A stretch of DNA of 50,855 nucleotides from an uncultured Butyricicoccus sp. (GCA_904420185.1 CAJFUJ010000031.1:1-50855), one strand, 5' to 3'. Counted from the stretch's first letter, positions 14,755-23,140 are shown. Made by a program: numbers and translations. The notes: generated by a model from the sequence alone, not told the origin.

Positions 14755-14783
14755 TTGACATCCAGAGATGGCTTTATTATAAT
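14755..14783 (+). promoter_or_regulatory. Consensus promoter of the fabH operon
   Basis: TTGACA (14755-14760), a 17-nt spacer and TATAAT (14778-14783) match the sigma-A consensus at every position. The start of transcription is expected near 14790, leaving a leader of about 138 nt before fabH. The -10 overlaps that of the opposite promoter. Confidence 0.92.
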
Positions 14784-14804
14784 ATTACCGAGTTACTTTG
14801 TCAA
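14776..14804 (-). promoter_or_regulatory. Consensus promoter of fabD
   Basis: On the - strand TTGACA (14804-14799), a 17-nt spacer and TATAAT (14781-14776) again match the consensus exactly. The shared sequence ATTATAAT (14776-14783) is a palindrome that supplies the -10 box in both directions, so RNA polymerase can occupy only one promoter at a time. Confidence 0.92.
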
Positions 14805-14809
14805 TCAAA
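14797..14809. promoter_or_regulatory. Possible operator over the fabD -35 box
   Basis: TTTGTCAATCAAA has TTTG and CAAA half-sites spaced by 5 nt. This is partly like the FabT operator, although the centre differs. It overlaps the fabD -35 and lies just downstream of the fabH start of transcription, so a bound repressor could block both. The match is weak. Confidence 0.3.
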
Positions 14810-14841
14810 CCGCAAGGCAGCCCAGGCAAGGGAACTGGAAA

Positions 14842-14875
14842 TTGTCCGGCGGAGAGGACAAGGTTTTCTTTATTT
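14842..14875 (+). promoter_or_regulatory. Possible attenuator hairpin in the fabH leader
   Basis: TTGTCC (14842-14847) pairs with GGACAA (14856-14861), and the T-rich stretch TTTTCTTTATTT follows. The stem is only 6 bp, so termination would be weak or conditional. Confidence 0.3.
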
Positions 14876-15022
14876 ATGAAGAGAGAGCGGCTTGATACTG
14901 TAAAAACCGAACGGGAGGTCGAACAAGATTTCTACGAGTACGATCATTGGGATAGGTTCCTATATACCCCAGTTCCGCCTGACAAACGGCGAGCTGGAAG
15001 CGCTGGTCGATACCAGCGATGA
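14876..15022 (+). CDS. Possible upstream ORF overlapping the start of fabH
   Basis: An ATG at 14876 opens a 48-codon frame (MKRERLDTVKTE...) that runs across the fabH start in the +2 register relative to fabH and ends at 15022. A weak AAGG lies 12 nt upstream. The peptide is charged and unlike known proteins. It could be chance, a regulatory upstream ORF, or the first part of a +1 frameshift product with fabH. Nothing else supports it. Confidence 0.2.
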   Translation: MKRERLDTVKTEREVEQDFYEYDHWDRFLYTPVPPDKRRAGSAGRYQR

Positions 15023-15908
15023 GTGGATTGTCAAACGCACCGGTATCCGGGAAAGGCGCATTGCGCGGGGGGTCACAACCTGGGAAATGGGGCTCCAGGC
15101 TGCGCAGGCGGCTTTGGCGGATGCGGGAATCGACGGGGCAGCGCTCGACCTGATTTTGGTCAGCACCGTCACCCCGGACAGCTTGACCCCGGCTGTGTCC
15201 TGCGTGCTGCAGGACAAGCTGGGCGCCAAACATGCGGCAGCGCTGGACCTGAACGCCGCCTGCTCGGGCTTTATCTATGCATCCGACGTGGCCGACAGCT
15301 ACATCCGCGCAGGCAAGGCCAAAACCGTGCTGGTCGTCTCGGCCGAACGGCTGAGCAGCATTGTCGATTACACCGACCGCACCACCTGCGTGCTCTTTGG
15401 CGACGGCGCGGGCGCGGCCGTGTATGCGGCCGGGCAGGAGGGCGGCATCTTGTCCACCTACCTGCGCGCCGACGGCTCGCTCGGCCAGTCGCTCTTTGCC
15501 GGCGCACTGCCGCCCGAGGACGACCCCCTGCGCGGCGGCCGCGAGATTGCGGCCAAGCACCGCTTTTTGAAAATGACGGGCAGCGAGGTGTTCCGCTTTA
15601 CAGCGGCTGCGGTGCCCGAATCCATCGACATGGCCATGCAGCGCGCCGGCCTGACCGCCAGCCAGGTGGACTGGTTCGTGCTGCACCAGGCCAATCTGCG
15701 CATCGTGAAAATGGTCGCAGACCGCTATGGGCTGGATATGGACAAGGTCTACGTCAACATCGACCGGTTCGGCAACACCTCTTCGGCATCCATCCCGCTG
15801 TGTTTGGCCGAAATGCAGCACAAAGGCCTGCTGAGACCCGGCCAGACCCTGGTGATGAGCGGCTTTGGCGGCGGGTTAACCTATGGCGCCATTGCCCTAA
15901 AACTGTAA
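14928..15908 (+). CDS. fabH: 3-oxoacyl-ACP synthase III, probable AUU start
   Basis: The 326-aa enzyme condenses acetyl-CoA (or a branched primer) with malonyl-ACP to start fatty-acid synthesis. The triad is Cys112 in NAACSGF, His in VLHQAN and Asn in FGNTSSAS. The N-terminus STIIGIGSYIP and DTSDEWIVKRTGI match FabH perfectly, so translation must begin upstream of them. The frame is open only back to TAA at 14901, and no ATG, GTG or TTG occurs before codon 54 (15087). An ATT at 14928 has GGGAGG 9 nt upstream and gives the normal length, so it is taken as the start. It is the first gene of the rightward fab operon. Confidence 0.9.
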   Translation: MSTSTIIGIGSYIPQFRLTNGELEALVDTSDEWIVKRTGIRERRIARGVTTWEMGLQAAQAALADAGIDGAALDLILVSTVTPDSLTPAVSCVLQDKLGAKHAAALDLNAACSGFIYASDVADSYIRAGKAKTVLVVSAERLSSIVDYTDRTTCVLFGDGAGAAVYAAGQEGGILSTYLRADGSLGQSLFAGALPPEDDPLRGGREIAAKHRFLKMTGSEVFRFTAAAVPESIDMAMQRAGLTASQVDWFVLHQANLRIVKMVADRYGLDMDKVYVNIDRFGNTSSASIPLCLAEMQHKGLLRPGQTLVMSGFGGGLTYGAIALKL

Positions 15909-15926
15909 AATGGAGGGAATCAATCG

Positions 15927-16874
15927 ATGAAAACCAAAATTACCGAGCTTCTGGGGATTGAATACCCCATTGTACAGGGCGCGATGGCCTGGATCGCCGA
16001 ACACCACCTGGCGGCCGCGGTGTCCGAGGCCGGCGGCCTGGGCATCATCGCCGGCGGCGCCGCACCGGTGGACGTGATCCGGGACGAGATCCGCAAAGCC
16101 CGCGAGCGGACCCACAAACCGCTCGGCATGAACATCATGCTGCTCTCGCCCAACGCAGACGACCTGGCCCAGCTGGCCATCGACGAGAAAATCGAGGTGC
16201 TGACCACCGGCGCCGGCAACCCGGGCAAATATATGGCCGCCTGGAAACAGGCCGGCATCAAGGTCATGCCAGTGGTCGCGTCGGTGGCGCTGGCCAAGCG
16301 CATGGCCCGCGCCGGCGCCGACGCGGTCATCGCAGAAGGCACCGAGTCGGGCGGCCACATCGGTGAACTGACCACCATGGCGCTGGTGCCCCAGGTGGTG
16401 GACGCGGTCGAGATCCCGGTTTTGGCCGCAGGCGGCATCGCAGACGGACGCGGCATGGCGGCCGCGCTCATGCTGGGCGCCGAAGGCGTGCAGTGCGGCA
16501 CCATCTTTTTGGCCACCCCAGAGTGCCAGATCGCAGATAAATACAAGGAACTCGTGCTCAAGGCAACCGATATCTCCACCGTGGTGACCGGGCGGCCGTC
16601 CGGCCACCCCTGCCGCTCGATCAAGACCCCCTTGCAGCGGCGGTGCCTGGAGCTGGAAAAGACGGTCACCAACCAGTCGCTCGAGGAGATCGAGGAGGCC
16701 ACCGCCGGCTCGCTGCGCCGCGCCGTGCAGGAGGGCGACTACGAAAACGGCACCTTCCTTTGCGGGCAGATCGCAGGCATGGTGCACGAAACCCACACCT
16801 GCGCCGATATCGTGCGCAACATGACCGAACAGGCCCAAACACTGCTGCAATCGGCCTGCCGCCGCTTTGCGTAA
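15927..16874 (+). CDS. fabK: Enoyl-ACP reductase II (FMN-dependent FabK)
   Basis: The 315-aa TIM-barrel flavoprotein does the last reduction of each elongation cycle. The N-terminal IEYPIVQGAMAWIA motif, the GTESGGHIGE loop with the conserved His, and VLAAGGIADGRG are typical of FabK and its nitronate-monooxygenase relatives. Its position between fabH and fabG supports FabK. It starts 18 nt after fabH. No FabI is seen in this window, so FabK may be the only enoyl reductase, which would imply triclosan tolerance. Confidence 0.93.
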   Translation: MKTKITELLGIEYPIVQGAMAWIAEHHLAAAVSEAGGLGIIAGGAAPVDVIRDEIRKARERTHKPLGMNIMLLSPNADDLAQLAIDEKIEVLTTGAGNPGKYMAAWKQAGIKVMPVVASVALAKRMARAGADAVIAEGTESGGHIGELTTMALVPQVVDAVEIPVLAAGGIADGRGMAAALMLGAEGVQCGTIFLATPECQIADKYKELVLKATDISTVVTGRPSGHPCRSIKTPLQRRCLELEKTVTNQSLEEIEEATAGSLRRAVQEGDYENGTFLCGQIAGMVHETHTCADIVRNMTEQAQTLLQSACRRFA

Positions 16875-16890
16875 GGAGGAGGACAGTACA

Positions 16891-17619
16891 ATGGGAATTG
16901 CGATTGTAACCGGCGCGTCGCGCGGCATCGGCGCGGCCATCGCCCGCCGCTTGGCCGAGGACGGACATGACGTGGTGGTCAACTGCGCCTCTTCGGTGCA
17001 AAAGGCCGAACAGGTCGCCGGGGAATGCCGGGAGAAGGGTGTCAAAGCCCTGGCCATGCAGTGGGATGTGGCCGACCAAGCCGCCTGCGAACAGGCACTG
17101 GCCAAGATCAAAGAAGAACTGGGCGTGCCCACGATTTTGGTCAACAACGCCGGCATCACCCGCGACGGCCTGCTCGTGCGCATGAAGGAAGAACAGTTCG
17201 ACGAGGTCATCCGCATCAACCTCAAGGGCGCGTACAATATGCTCCAGGTGTGCGGCGCGGCCATGATGCGCGCCAAATACGGCCGCATCATCAACATTTC
17301 GTCGATCTCCGGCATGGTGGGCAACTTTGGACAGATCAACTACTGCGCGGCCAAGGCCGGCCTTCTCGGCATGACCAAAACAGCCGCCAAAGAACTCGGC
17401 CCGCGCGGCATCACGGTCAACGCGGTCGCGCCCGGGTTCATCGACACCGATATGACCGCAGGGCTGGCCGACGAACTCAAGGCAGGCGCCAAAAAACAGA
17501 TCGCCCTGGGCCGCTTCGGCAAACCCGAAGAGGTCGCAGCAGCGGTCGCCTTTTTGGCAGGCGAACAGGCCAGCTTCATCACCGGGCAAACCCTGGTGGT
17601 GGACGGCGGCATGATTTAA
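16891..17619 (+). CDS. fabG: 3-oxoacyl-ACP reductase
   Basis: The 242-aa short-chain dehydrogenase has TGASRGIG near residues 8-15 for NADPH binding, NNAG, and the Ser...YxxxK catalytic set (SSISG and YCAAK). Near the C-terminus, PGFIDTDMT is the usual FabG signature. The start MGIAIVTG was chosen over a longer frame because AAGGAGGAGG lies 7-10 nt upstream. It works between FabF and FabZ in the elongation cycle. Confidence 0.96.
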   Translation: MGIAIVTGASRGIGAAIARRLAEDGHDVVVNCASSVQKAEQVAGECREKGVKALAMQWDVADQAACEQALAKIKEELGVPTILVNNAGITRDGLLVRMKEEQFDEVIRINLKGAYNMLQVCGAAMMRAKYGRIINISSISGMVGNFGQINYCAAKAGLLGMTKTAAKELGPRGITVNAVAPGFIDTDMTAGLADELKAGAKKQIALGRFGKPEEVAAAVAFLAGEQASFITGQTLVVDGGMI

Positions 17620-17638
17620 CCAGAATGGGGGAAGTTTT

Positions 17639-18877
17639 TTGCAAGGCATGGAAAGAGTAGTAATCACCGGCATGGGCGCCATCACCCCGCTGGGCAACGA
17701 TGTGGACAGCTTTTGGCAGGCACTCAAGCAGGGCAAGTGCGGCATCGGCCCCATCACCCGCTTCGATGTGAGCGACTATAAGGTCAAACTCGCCGCCCAG
17801 GTCAAGGACTTCGATGTGACACAGTATGTGGACAAGCGCGAGGCCCGCCGCATGGACGTAAACTGCCACTTTGCACTGGCCGCCGCCCAGCAAGCCGTCG
17901 ATCAGGCCGGGCTCAAAGAGGGCAATTTTGACCCCTTCCGTACCGGCGTGTTCTATGGCTCGGGCGTGGGCGGCCTGCAAATCGCTGAAGAGGAGATCCC
18001 CAAACTGCTGGAGAAAGGCCCCAGCCGGGTGTCGCCCCTGTGCATCCCCGAGATGATCGCCAATATGGCGGCGGCATATATCTCCATGCGCTTTGGCTTC
18101 AAGGGCGAAAACTTTTGCCCGGTCTCGGCCTGCGCCACCGGCAACCACTCGATCGGCGAGGCCATGCGCGCCATCCGCCACGGCTACCAGGATATTGTGC
18201 TGTGCGGCGGCACCGAAAACGGCATCATCCCGATCTCAATGGCCGGCTTCCAGAACATGAAGGCCGTGCACATGGGCGACGACCCCACCTGCGCGTCCAT
18301 CCCCTTTGACGCCCGCCGGTCGGGCTTTGTCATGGGCGAGGGCGCCGGATGCCTGGTGCTGGAAAGCTATACCCACGCGGTAAACCGCGGCGCAACCATC
18401 CTGGCCGAAGTGGCCGGGTACGGCGCATCCGGCGACGCCTACCACATCACCAGCCCGGCACCCGACGGCGAGGCCGCCGCCCACGCCATCGCCCGCGCCA
18501 TCGCCGACGCCGGACTGACGCCCAGCGATGTCGATTATATCAACGCGCACGGCACCTCCACCCCGCTCAACGAAAAATATGAGACCATCGCCATCAAAAA
18601 GGCCTTCGGCGAGGACGCCTACAAGGTGCACATCTCGTCCACCAAGTCCATGACCGGCCACCTGCTCGGCGGCGCCGCAGCCGTGGAAGCGATTGCCTGC
18701 GTGATGGCCATCCGCGACGGCGTCATCCCGCCGACCATCGGCTACAAGGAACCCGACCCCGACTGCGATTTGGACATTACGCCCAACGTGGCCGTGCAGA
18801 TGCCGGTGAACGTGGCCATCTCCAACGCGCTGGGCTTTGGCGGACACAATGCAACCGTGCTGTTTAAGAAGGTGTGA
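17639..18877 (+). CDS. fabF: 3-oxoacyl-ACP synthase II
   Basis: The 412-aa condensing enzyme has the Cys nucleophile in SACATGNHS, the first His in NAHGTSTPLNE and the second in KSMTGHLLGG. Two starts are possible. A TTG at 17639 has GGGGGA 6 nt upstream. An ATG at 17648 gives the conserved N-terminus MERVVITGMG but sits 15 nt from that site. The longer form is listed and the difference is three residues. It lies 19 nt after fabG, and accB begins just after its stop. Confidence 0.95.
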   Translation: MQGMERVVITGMGAITPLGNDVDSFWQALKQGKCGIGPITRFDVSDYKVKLAAQVKDFDVTQYVDKREARRMDVNCHFALAAAQQAVDQAGLKEGNFDPFRTGVFYGSGVGGLQIAEEEIPKLLEKGPSRVSPLCIPEMIANMAAAYISMRFGFKGENFCPVSACATGNHSIGEAMRAIRHGYQDIVLCGGTENGIIPISMAGFQNMKAVHMGDDPTCASIPFDARRSGFVMGEGAGCLVLESYTHAVNRGATILAEVAGYGASGDAYHITSPAPDGEAAAHAIARAIADAGLTPSDVDYINAHGTSTPLNEKYETIAIKKAFGEDAYKVHISSTKSMTGHLLGGAAAVEAIACVMAIRDGVIPPTIGYKEPDPDCDLDITPNVAVQMPVNVAISNALGFGGHNATVLFKKV

Positions 18878-18879
18878 AC

Positions 18880-19347
18880 ATGGAGCTAAACGAAATCAAG
18901 CAGACCGCCCTGGAGCTGATGGAAGCCCTCAAGGCCAGCGGCCTTTATGAAGTTTCGGTCCAGGCCGAGGATGTGAAAATTAAAATCCAGGCAAAGCCCC
19001 CGGCCGCCCCGGCAGCACCGGCCGCGCCGGCGGCACCGGTGGCCGTACAGGCGTCCCCGGCAGCGGGGGCCGTGCAGGAGGCGCCCGCCGCCAGCCCGGC
19101 CGACGAGCTGCCCGGCACCAAGGTGACCGCCCCGCTGGTGGGCACCTTCTACGCCGCCCCCGCCCCCGACGAGCCGCCCTATATCGAAGCAGGGCAGACC
19201 GTGCGCAAGGGCGATACCCTGTTCATCATCGAGGCCATGAAGGTGATGAACGAGATCGAGGCCCCGTGCGACGGCACGGTCAGCCGCATTTTGGCCCAGT
19301 CGGGCGACATGGTCGAATACGGCCAGACCCTGGCTGTGATCGTATAA
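18880..19347 (+). CDS. accB: Biotin carboxyl carrier protein of acetyl-CoA carboxylase
   Basis: The 155-aa protein has an N-terminal dimer helix, an Ala/Pro-rich linker at about 45-80, and a C-terminal biotinyl domain. The biotinylated residue is Lys121 in EAMKVMN, and the TKVTAPLVGTFY and thumb segments are present. The ATG lies 2 nt after the fabF stop, with AAGAAGG upstream. It carries CO2 between AccC and the AccA/AccD transferase. Confidence 0.95.
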   Translation: MELNEIKQTALELMEALKASGLYEVSVQAEDVKIKIQAKPPAAPAAPAAPAAPVAVQASPAAGAVQEAPAASPADELPGTKVTAPLVGTFYAAPAPDEPPYIEAGQTVRKGDTLFIIEAMKVMNEIEAPCDGTVSRILAQSGDMVEYGQTLAVIV

Positions 19348-19361
19348 AGGAGAAGCACGCG

Positions 19362-19784
19362 ATGCTGAATCAAGAACAAATTATGCAGATCTTGCCCCAC
19401 CGGCCGCCCATGCTGCTGGTGGACCAGATCACCGAACTGGATGAAACCCACGCGGTGGGTACCCTGACGCTCAAGGGCGATGAGTTCTTCTTCCAGGGGC
19501 ACTTCCCGGGCAACCCCATCATGCCGGCCGTGTTCCAGCTGGAGGCCCTGGCCCAAGTGGGCGGCGTGGCCCTGCTGAGCAGCCCGGAGTTCCGCGGCAA
19601 AACCGCCGTGTATACCGGCATCGATAAGGCCAAGTTCCGCGCCATGGTCCACCCCGGCGACACGCTGCGCATGGAAATCCGGTTCGTCAAACGCCGCGGC
19701 CCGCTCGCCGTGGCCGAAGGGACCGCCTATGTGGGCGATCAAAAGGCGGCCGAGGCAACCATCCAGTGCATGGTCGTCGATTGA
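19362..19784 (+). CDS. fabZ: 3-hydroxyacyl-ACP dehydratase
   Basis: The 140-aa hotdog enzyme has LPHRPPMLLVD at the N-terminus and GHFPGNPIMPAVFQLEALAQ with the catalytic His and Glu. The family usually reads PGV where this has PAV, a mild change. The start MLNQEQ has AAAGGAGAAG upstream. Its position between accB and accC is typical of Clostridia. Confidence 0.96.
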   Translation: MLNQEQIMQILPHRPPMLLVDQITELDETHAVGTLTLKGDEFFFQGHFPGNPIMPAVFQLEALAQVGGVALLSSPEFRGKTAVYTGIDKAKFRAMVHPGDTLRMEIRFVKRRGPLAVAEGTAYVGDQKAAEATIQCMVVD

Positions 19785-19798
19785 GCAGGAGGCGCGGC

Positions 19799-21151
19799 AT
19801 GTTTCGTAAAGTTTTGATCGCCAACCGGGGCGAAATTGCGGTGCGCGTCATCCGCGCGTGCCGGGATTTGGGCGTGATCTCGGTGGCGGTCTATTCCGAG
19901 GCCGACCGCAACGCCCTGCATGCCCAGATCGCTGACGAGGCGGTCTGCATCGGCCCGGCCCCCGCCCGCGAGAGTTACCTCAATATGCGCAACATCATCT
20001 CGGCCGCCCTGGCCAGCGGCGCGCAGGCCATCCATCCCGGGTTCGGCTTTTTGTCCGAAAACCCCGCCTTCGCCCAGATGGTGGTGGACAACGGGCTGGC
20101 CTTTGTCGGCCCCAAGCCCGAAACCATCCGCCGCATGGGCGACAAGGCCGAGGCCAAGCGCACCGCCCTGCGCGCGGGCGTGCCCGTCGCGCCCGGCACC
20201 GACGGCGCAGTGGCCGATTTCGAGGCCGCAAAACAAGAGGCAGCGCGCATTGGCTATCCGCTCATGTGCAAGGCCGCAGCCGGCGGCGGCGGCAAAGGCA
20301 TCCGCATCGCCTTCACCCCGGACGAGCTGCGCGCCGCCTATGACGCCGCGTCCGGCGAGGCACAGGCCAGCTTCGGTGACGGACGGGTGTATTTGGAACG
20401 CTATATCCACAACCCCCGCCACATCGAGGTGCAGGTGCTGGGCGATAACTTTGGCAATGTGGTGCATCTGTTCGAGCGGGAATGCTCCATCCAGCGGCGG
20501 CACCAAAAACTCATCGAAGAAGCACCGTCCGGCTTTGCCGACGCCGATTTTCGTGCGCGCATCTGCGACGCCGCTGTGCGCCTGGCCCGCGAAGCCGGGT
20601 ACCGCGGCGCAGGGACGGTGGAATTTTTGGCCGACAATGACCGGAATTTTTACTTCTGCGAGATGAACACCCGCATCCAGGTCGAACACCCGGTGACCGA
20701 GCAGGTGACCGGCGTGGATCTGGTCTGCGAACAGCTGCGCATCGCAGCAGGCGAACCCATCTCCTTTACCCAGGACGACCTGGCCCTGCACGGCCACGCC
20801 ATCGAGTGCCGCATCAACGCAGAGGACCCGGCCCGCGGCTTTGCACCCTGCCCGGGTACCATCGCCGCGCTGCACCTGCCCGGCGGCCCGGGCGTGCGCA
20901 TCGACACCGCCGCCTACCAGGGCTACGCCATCCCGCCCTATTACGACAGCATGATCGGCAAGCTGATCGTGTCCGGCTGCGACCGCGCACAGGCCATCAA
21001 CCGCATGAAACGCGCCCTGGCCGAGATCATCTTCGACGGCGTGCAGACCACCGCCGATTACCAAATGCACATCTTGTCGTCCGAACGGTTCGCACAGGGC
21101 GATTTCCATACCAATTCCATTGAACACGGCGACTTTGACCGCCAGGATTAA
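19799..21151 (+). CDS. accC: Biotin carboxylase subunit of acetyl-CoA carboxylase
   Basis: The 450-aa ATP-grasp enzyme carboxylates biotin on AccB. Recognisable parts are the N-terminal KVLIANRGEIAVRVIRAC, the glycine loop GGGGKGIR, ECSIQRRHQK, and RIQVEHPVTE with catalytic Arg and Glu. The ATG follows the fabZ stop by 14 nt with AGCAGGAGG. Length is as expected. Confidence 0.97.
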   Translation: MFRKVLIANRGEIAVRVIRACRDLGVISVAVYSEADRNALHAQIADEAVCIGPAPARESYLNMRNIISAALASGAQAIHPGFGFLSENPAFAQMVVDNGLAFVGPKPETIRRMGDKAEAKRTALRAGVPVAPGTDGAVADFEAAKQEAARIGYPLMCKAAAGGGGKGIRIAFTPDELRAAYDAASGEAQASFGDGRVYLERYIHNPRHIEVQVLGDNFGNVVHLFERECSIQRRHQKLIEEAPSGFADADFRARICDAAVRLAREAGYRGAGTVEFLADNDRNFYFCEMNTRIQVEHPVTEQVTGVDLVCEQLRIAAGEPISFTQDDLALHGHAIECRINAEDPARGFAPCPGTIAALHLPGGPGVRIDTAAYQGYAIPPYYDSMIGKLIVSGCDRAQAINRMKRALAEIIFDGVQTTADYQMHILSSERFAQGDFHTNSIEHGDFDRQD

Positions 21152-21169
21152 CAGAGGGGAGGGGTCTAT

Positions 21170-22033
21170 GTGTTAATTGACCTGTTCCAGAAAACCCGCG
21201 ATAGCTCCATGCGCATGAAAGGCCAGGCCAGCGAGGACGCCAGGCCGGTCGAGGTGTGCAAGGGCTGCGGCGCCGAACTCAAGGCCCGCAACTTTGGCCG
21301 CAACCTCTACGTCTGCCCGGTGTGCGGACGGTACAGCCGCTTGCTCGCCCGCACCCGCATCCGCTTCACCGCCGACGCCGACAGCTTCCAGGAGCTCTTC
21401 GGCGACCTGAAAACCCTCAACCCGCTCGAGTTTGAGGGGTATGCCGAGAAAATCCGGGAGCTCACCCAGAAAACCGGCATGAATGATGCCGTGGTTACCG
21501 GCGTGTGCACCATCGGCGGCATACAGACCTGCTTGGGCGTGATGGATAGCCACTTCATGATGGCGTCCATGGGCAGCGTGGTCGGGGAAAAGTTGACCCG
21601 GTTGTTTGAATACGCCACCGAGCGCAAACTGCCGGTGGTGCTGTTTACCTGTTCGGGTGGCGCGCGGATGCAGGAAGGCATGTTCTCCCTGCTGCAAATG
21701 GCCAAGGTGTCGGGCGCGGCGAGACGGCATTCGGATGCAGGGCTGCTGTATATCACCGTGCTCACCGACCCCACCACCGGCGGCGTGACCGCCAGCTTCG
21801 CTTCGCTCGGCGACATCATCTTGGCCGAACCCCATGCCACCGTCGGCTTCACCGGACGCCGCGTCATCGAGGGTACCATCGGTGAAAAATTGCCCGACGA
21901 ATTTCAGACCGCAGAGTTCTTGCGCGATCACGGCTTTTGTGATAAGATAGTGGCGCGGAACCAAATGAAGCAGACCTTGACCACCCTGCTGCGGCTGCAT
22001 CAGCCCCAGGGCAAAGGCAGAAAGGGGAGGTGA
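21170..22033 (+). CDS. accD: Acetyl-CoA carboxylase carboxyltransferase beta subunit, GTG start
   Basis: The 287-aa subunit has an N-terminal zinc ribbon (CKGCG and CPVCG) and a crotonase-like carboxyltransferase fold with FTCSGGARMQEG and TDPTTGGVTASFA. Translation starts at GTG 21170 with GGGGAGGGG about 5 nt upstream. An ATG overlapping by two bases (21168) would give only Met-Cys-stop, which could waste initiation events. It pairs with AccA, encoded next, to move the carboxyl group to acetyl-CoA. Confidence 0.96.
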   Translation: MLIDLFQKTRDSSMRMKGQASEDARPVEVCKGCGAELKARNFGRNLYVCPVCGRYSRLLARTRIRFTADADSFQELFGDLKTLNPLEFEGYAEKIRELTQKTGMNDAVVTGVCTIGGIQTCLGVMDSHFMMASMGSVVGEKLTRLFEYATERKLPVVLFTCSGGARMQEGMFSLLQMAKVSGAARRHSDAGLLYITVLTDPTTGGVTASFASLGDIILAEPHATVGFTGRRVIEGTIGEKLPDEFQTAEFLRDHGFCDKIVARNQMKQTLTTLLRLHQPQGKGRKGR

Positions 22034-22038
22034 GCGGC

Positions 22039-22830
22039 GTGGCCGATTCGGTCCGTGAAAAACTGAAGATCATCCACGACCCCAAGCGCCCCACCATTGA
22101 CGACTATATCCAGGCCATGGTGGACGACTTCGTCGAACTGCACGGCGACCGCGCCTTCGGAGAGGACCATGCCGTGTGCGCCGGCGTCGGGTCGCTGGCC
22201 GGATTGCCGGTCACCATCATCGGCAACCGCAAAGGCAAGACCGCCGAGGAGAATATGGCCGCCAATTTCGGCATGGCCCATCCCGAAGGCTACCGCAAGG
22301 CGCTGCGCCTGGCCCATCAGGCCGAAAAGTTCCACCGCCCGGTGATTTGTTTGGTGGATACGACCGGGGCTTTCCCAGGTGTGGGCGCCGAGGAGCGCGG
22401 CCAGGGTGAAGCCATTGCGCGATGCCTATATGACTTTATGGCGCTGCGCACCCCGGTGGTCAGCGTGATTACCGGTGAGGGCAACTCCGGCGGCGCCATT
22501 GCACTGGCTGTCGCAGACCGGGTGCTGATGCTGGAAAATGCACTCTATTCGGTCATCTCGCCCCGCGGGTGCGCCTCCATCCTGTGGAAAGACGCCAGCC
22601 GCGAGATCGAAGCCGCAGAACGGCTCAAGATCACCGCACAGGACCTCTTTGGGTTCGGGATGATCGAGGGCATCATCCCCGAGACCCCCAATTTGCTCAA
22701 AAATGTCAAAAAAGCATTGGTCTATACCCTGCGCGAATTGTCCGCTGTGCAGGATGTGGACGAAATGCTGGCCAAACGGTATGAAAAATTCCGAAAAATC
22801 GGGGTTTTCCAGGAAATAAATCAACGATAA
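22039..22830 (+). CDS. accA: Acetyl-CoA carboxylase carboxyltransferase alpha subunit, GTG start
   Basis: The 263-aa subunit starts MADSVREKLKII. This GTG at 22039 has GGGGAGG (22024-22030) 8 nt upstream. The alternative GTG at 22030 lies on that site itself and is less likely. VDTTGAFPGVGAEERGQ and GEGNSGGAIALAVAD are typical of AccA. Length is that of the short AccA class. The start lies 5 nt after the accD stop, consistent with coupling to its partner. Confidence 0.96.
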   Translation: MADSVREKLKIIHDPKRPTIDDYIQAMVDDFVELHGDRAFGEDHAVCAGVGSLAGLPVTIIGNRKGKTAEENMAANFGMAHPEGYRKALRLAHQAEKFHRPVICLVDTTGAFPGVGAEERGQGEAIARCLYDFMALRTPVVSVITGEGNSGGAIALAVADRVLMLENALYSVISPRGCASILWKDASREIEAAERLKITAQDLFGFGMIEGIIPETPNLLKNVKKALVYTLRELSAVQDVDEMLAKRYEKFRKIGVFQEINQR

Positions 22831-22856
22831 CAAAGTATGTAAGGAGAGTTTTACCG

Positions 22857-23081
22857 ATGTTTGAGAAAATTTGTGAGCTGCTTGCCGACAAGTTCGATGC
22901 CGACGCCTCCACCATGACCATGGATACCTCCATTAAGGACGACCTCAACGCCGATTCGCTCGACGTCGTCGAGCTGATGATGGACCTCGAGGAACAGTTC
23001 GGGATCACCATCTCCGATGAGGAAGCCATGAAGCTGTCTACCATCGGGGATATTGTCAAGTATATCGACGAGCATCAATAA
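22857..23081 (+). CDS. acpP: Acyl carrier protein
   Basis: The 74-aa acidic protein carries the growing acyl chain on a phosphopantetheine arm attached to Ser34 in the NADSLDVVELMM motif. It is the last gene of the fab operon, with AAGGAGAG upstream and a terminator just after it. The end position is unusual, since many Firmicutes place it near fabH or fabD. Confidence 0.97.
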   Translation: MFEKICELLADKFDADASTMTMDTSIKDDLNADSLDVVELMMDLEEQFGITISDEEAMKLSTIGDIVKYIDEHQ

Positions 23082-23092
23082 GATGGGAGCTT

Positions 23093-23140
23093 GAGAGGAG
23101 GGCTGCCTTCCCGGTAAGGGGAAGGGGCCCTTCTCTTTTT
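23093..23140 (+). terminator. Intrinsic terminator of the fab/acc operon
   Basis: GAGA/AGGGC on the left pairs with GCCCTTCTC on the right, with an inner CTTCCC/GGGGAAG stem, and TTTTT follows. It starts 12 nt after the acpP stop. Confidence 0.75.

Noticed and set aside
19739-21127. 462-codon - strand frame opposite accC
   Set aside because: Antisense shadow; accC is complete with all active-site motifs.
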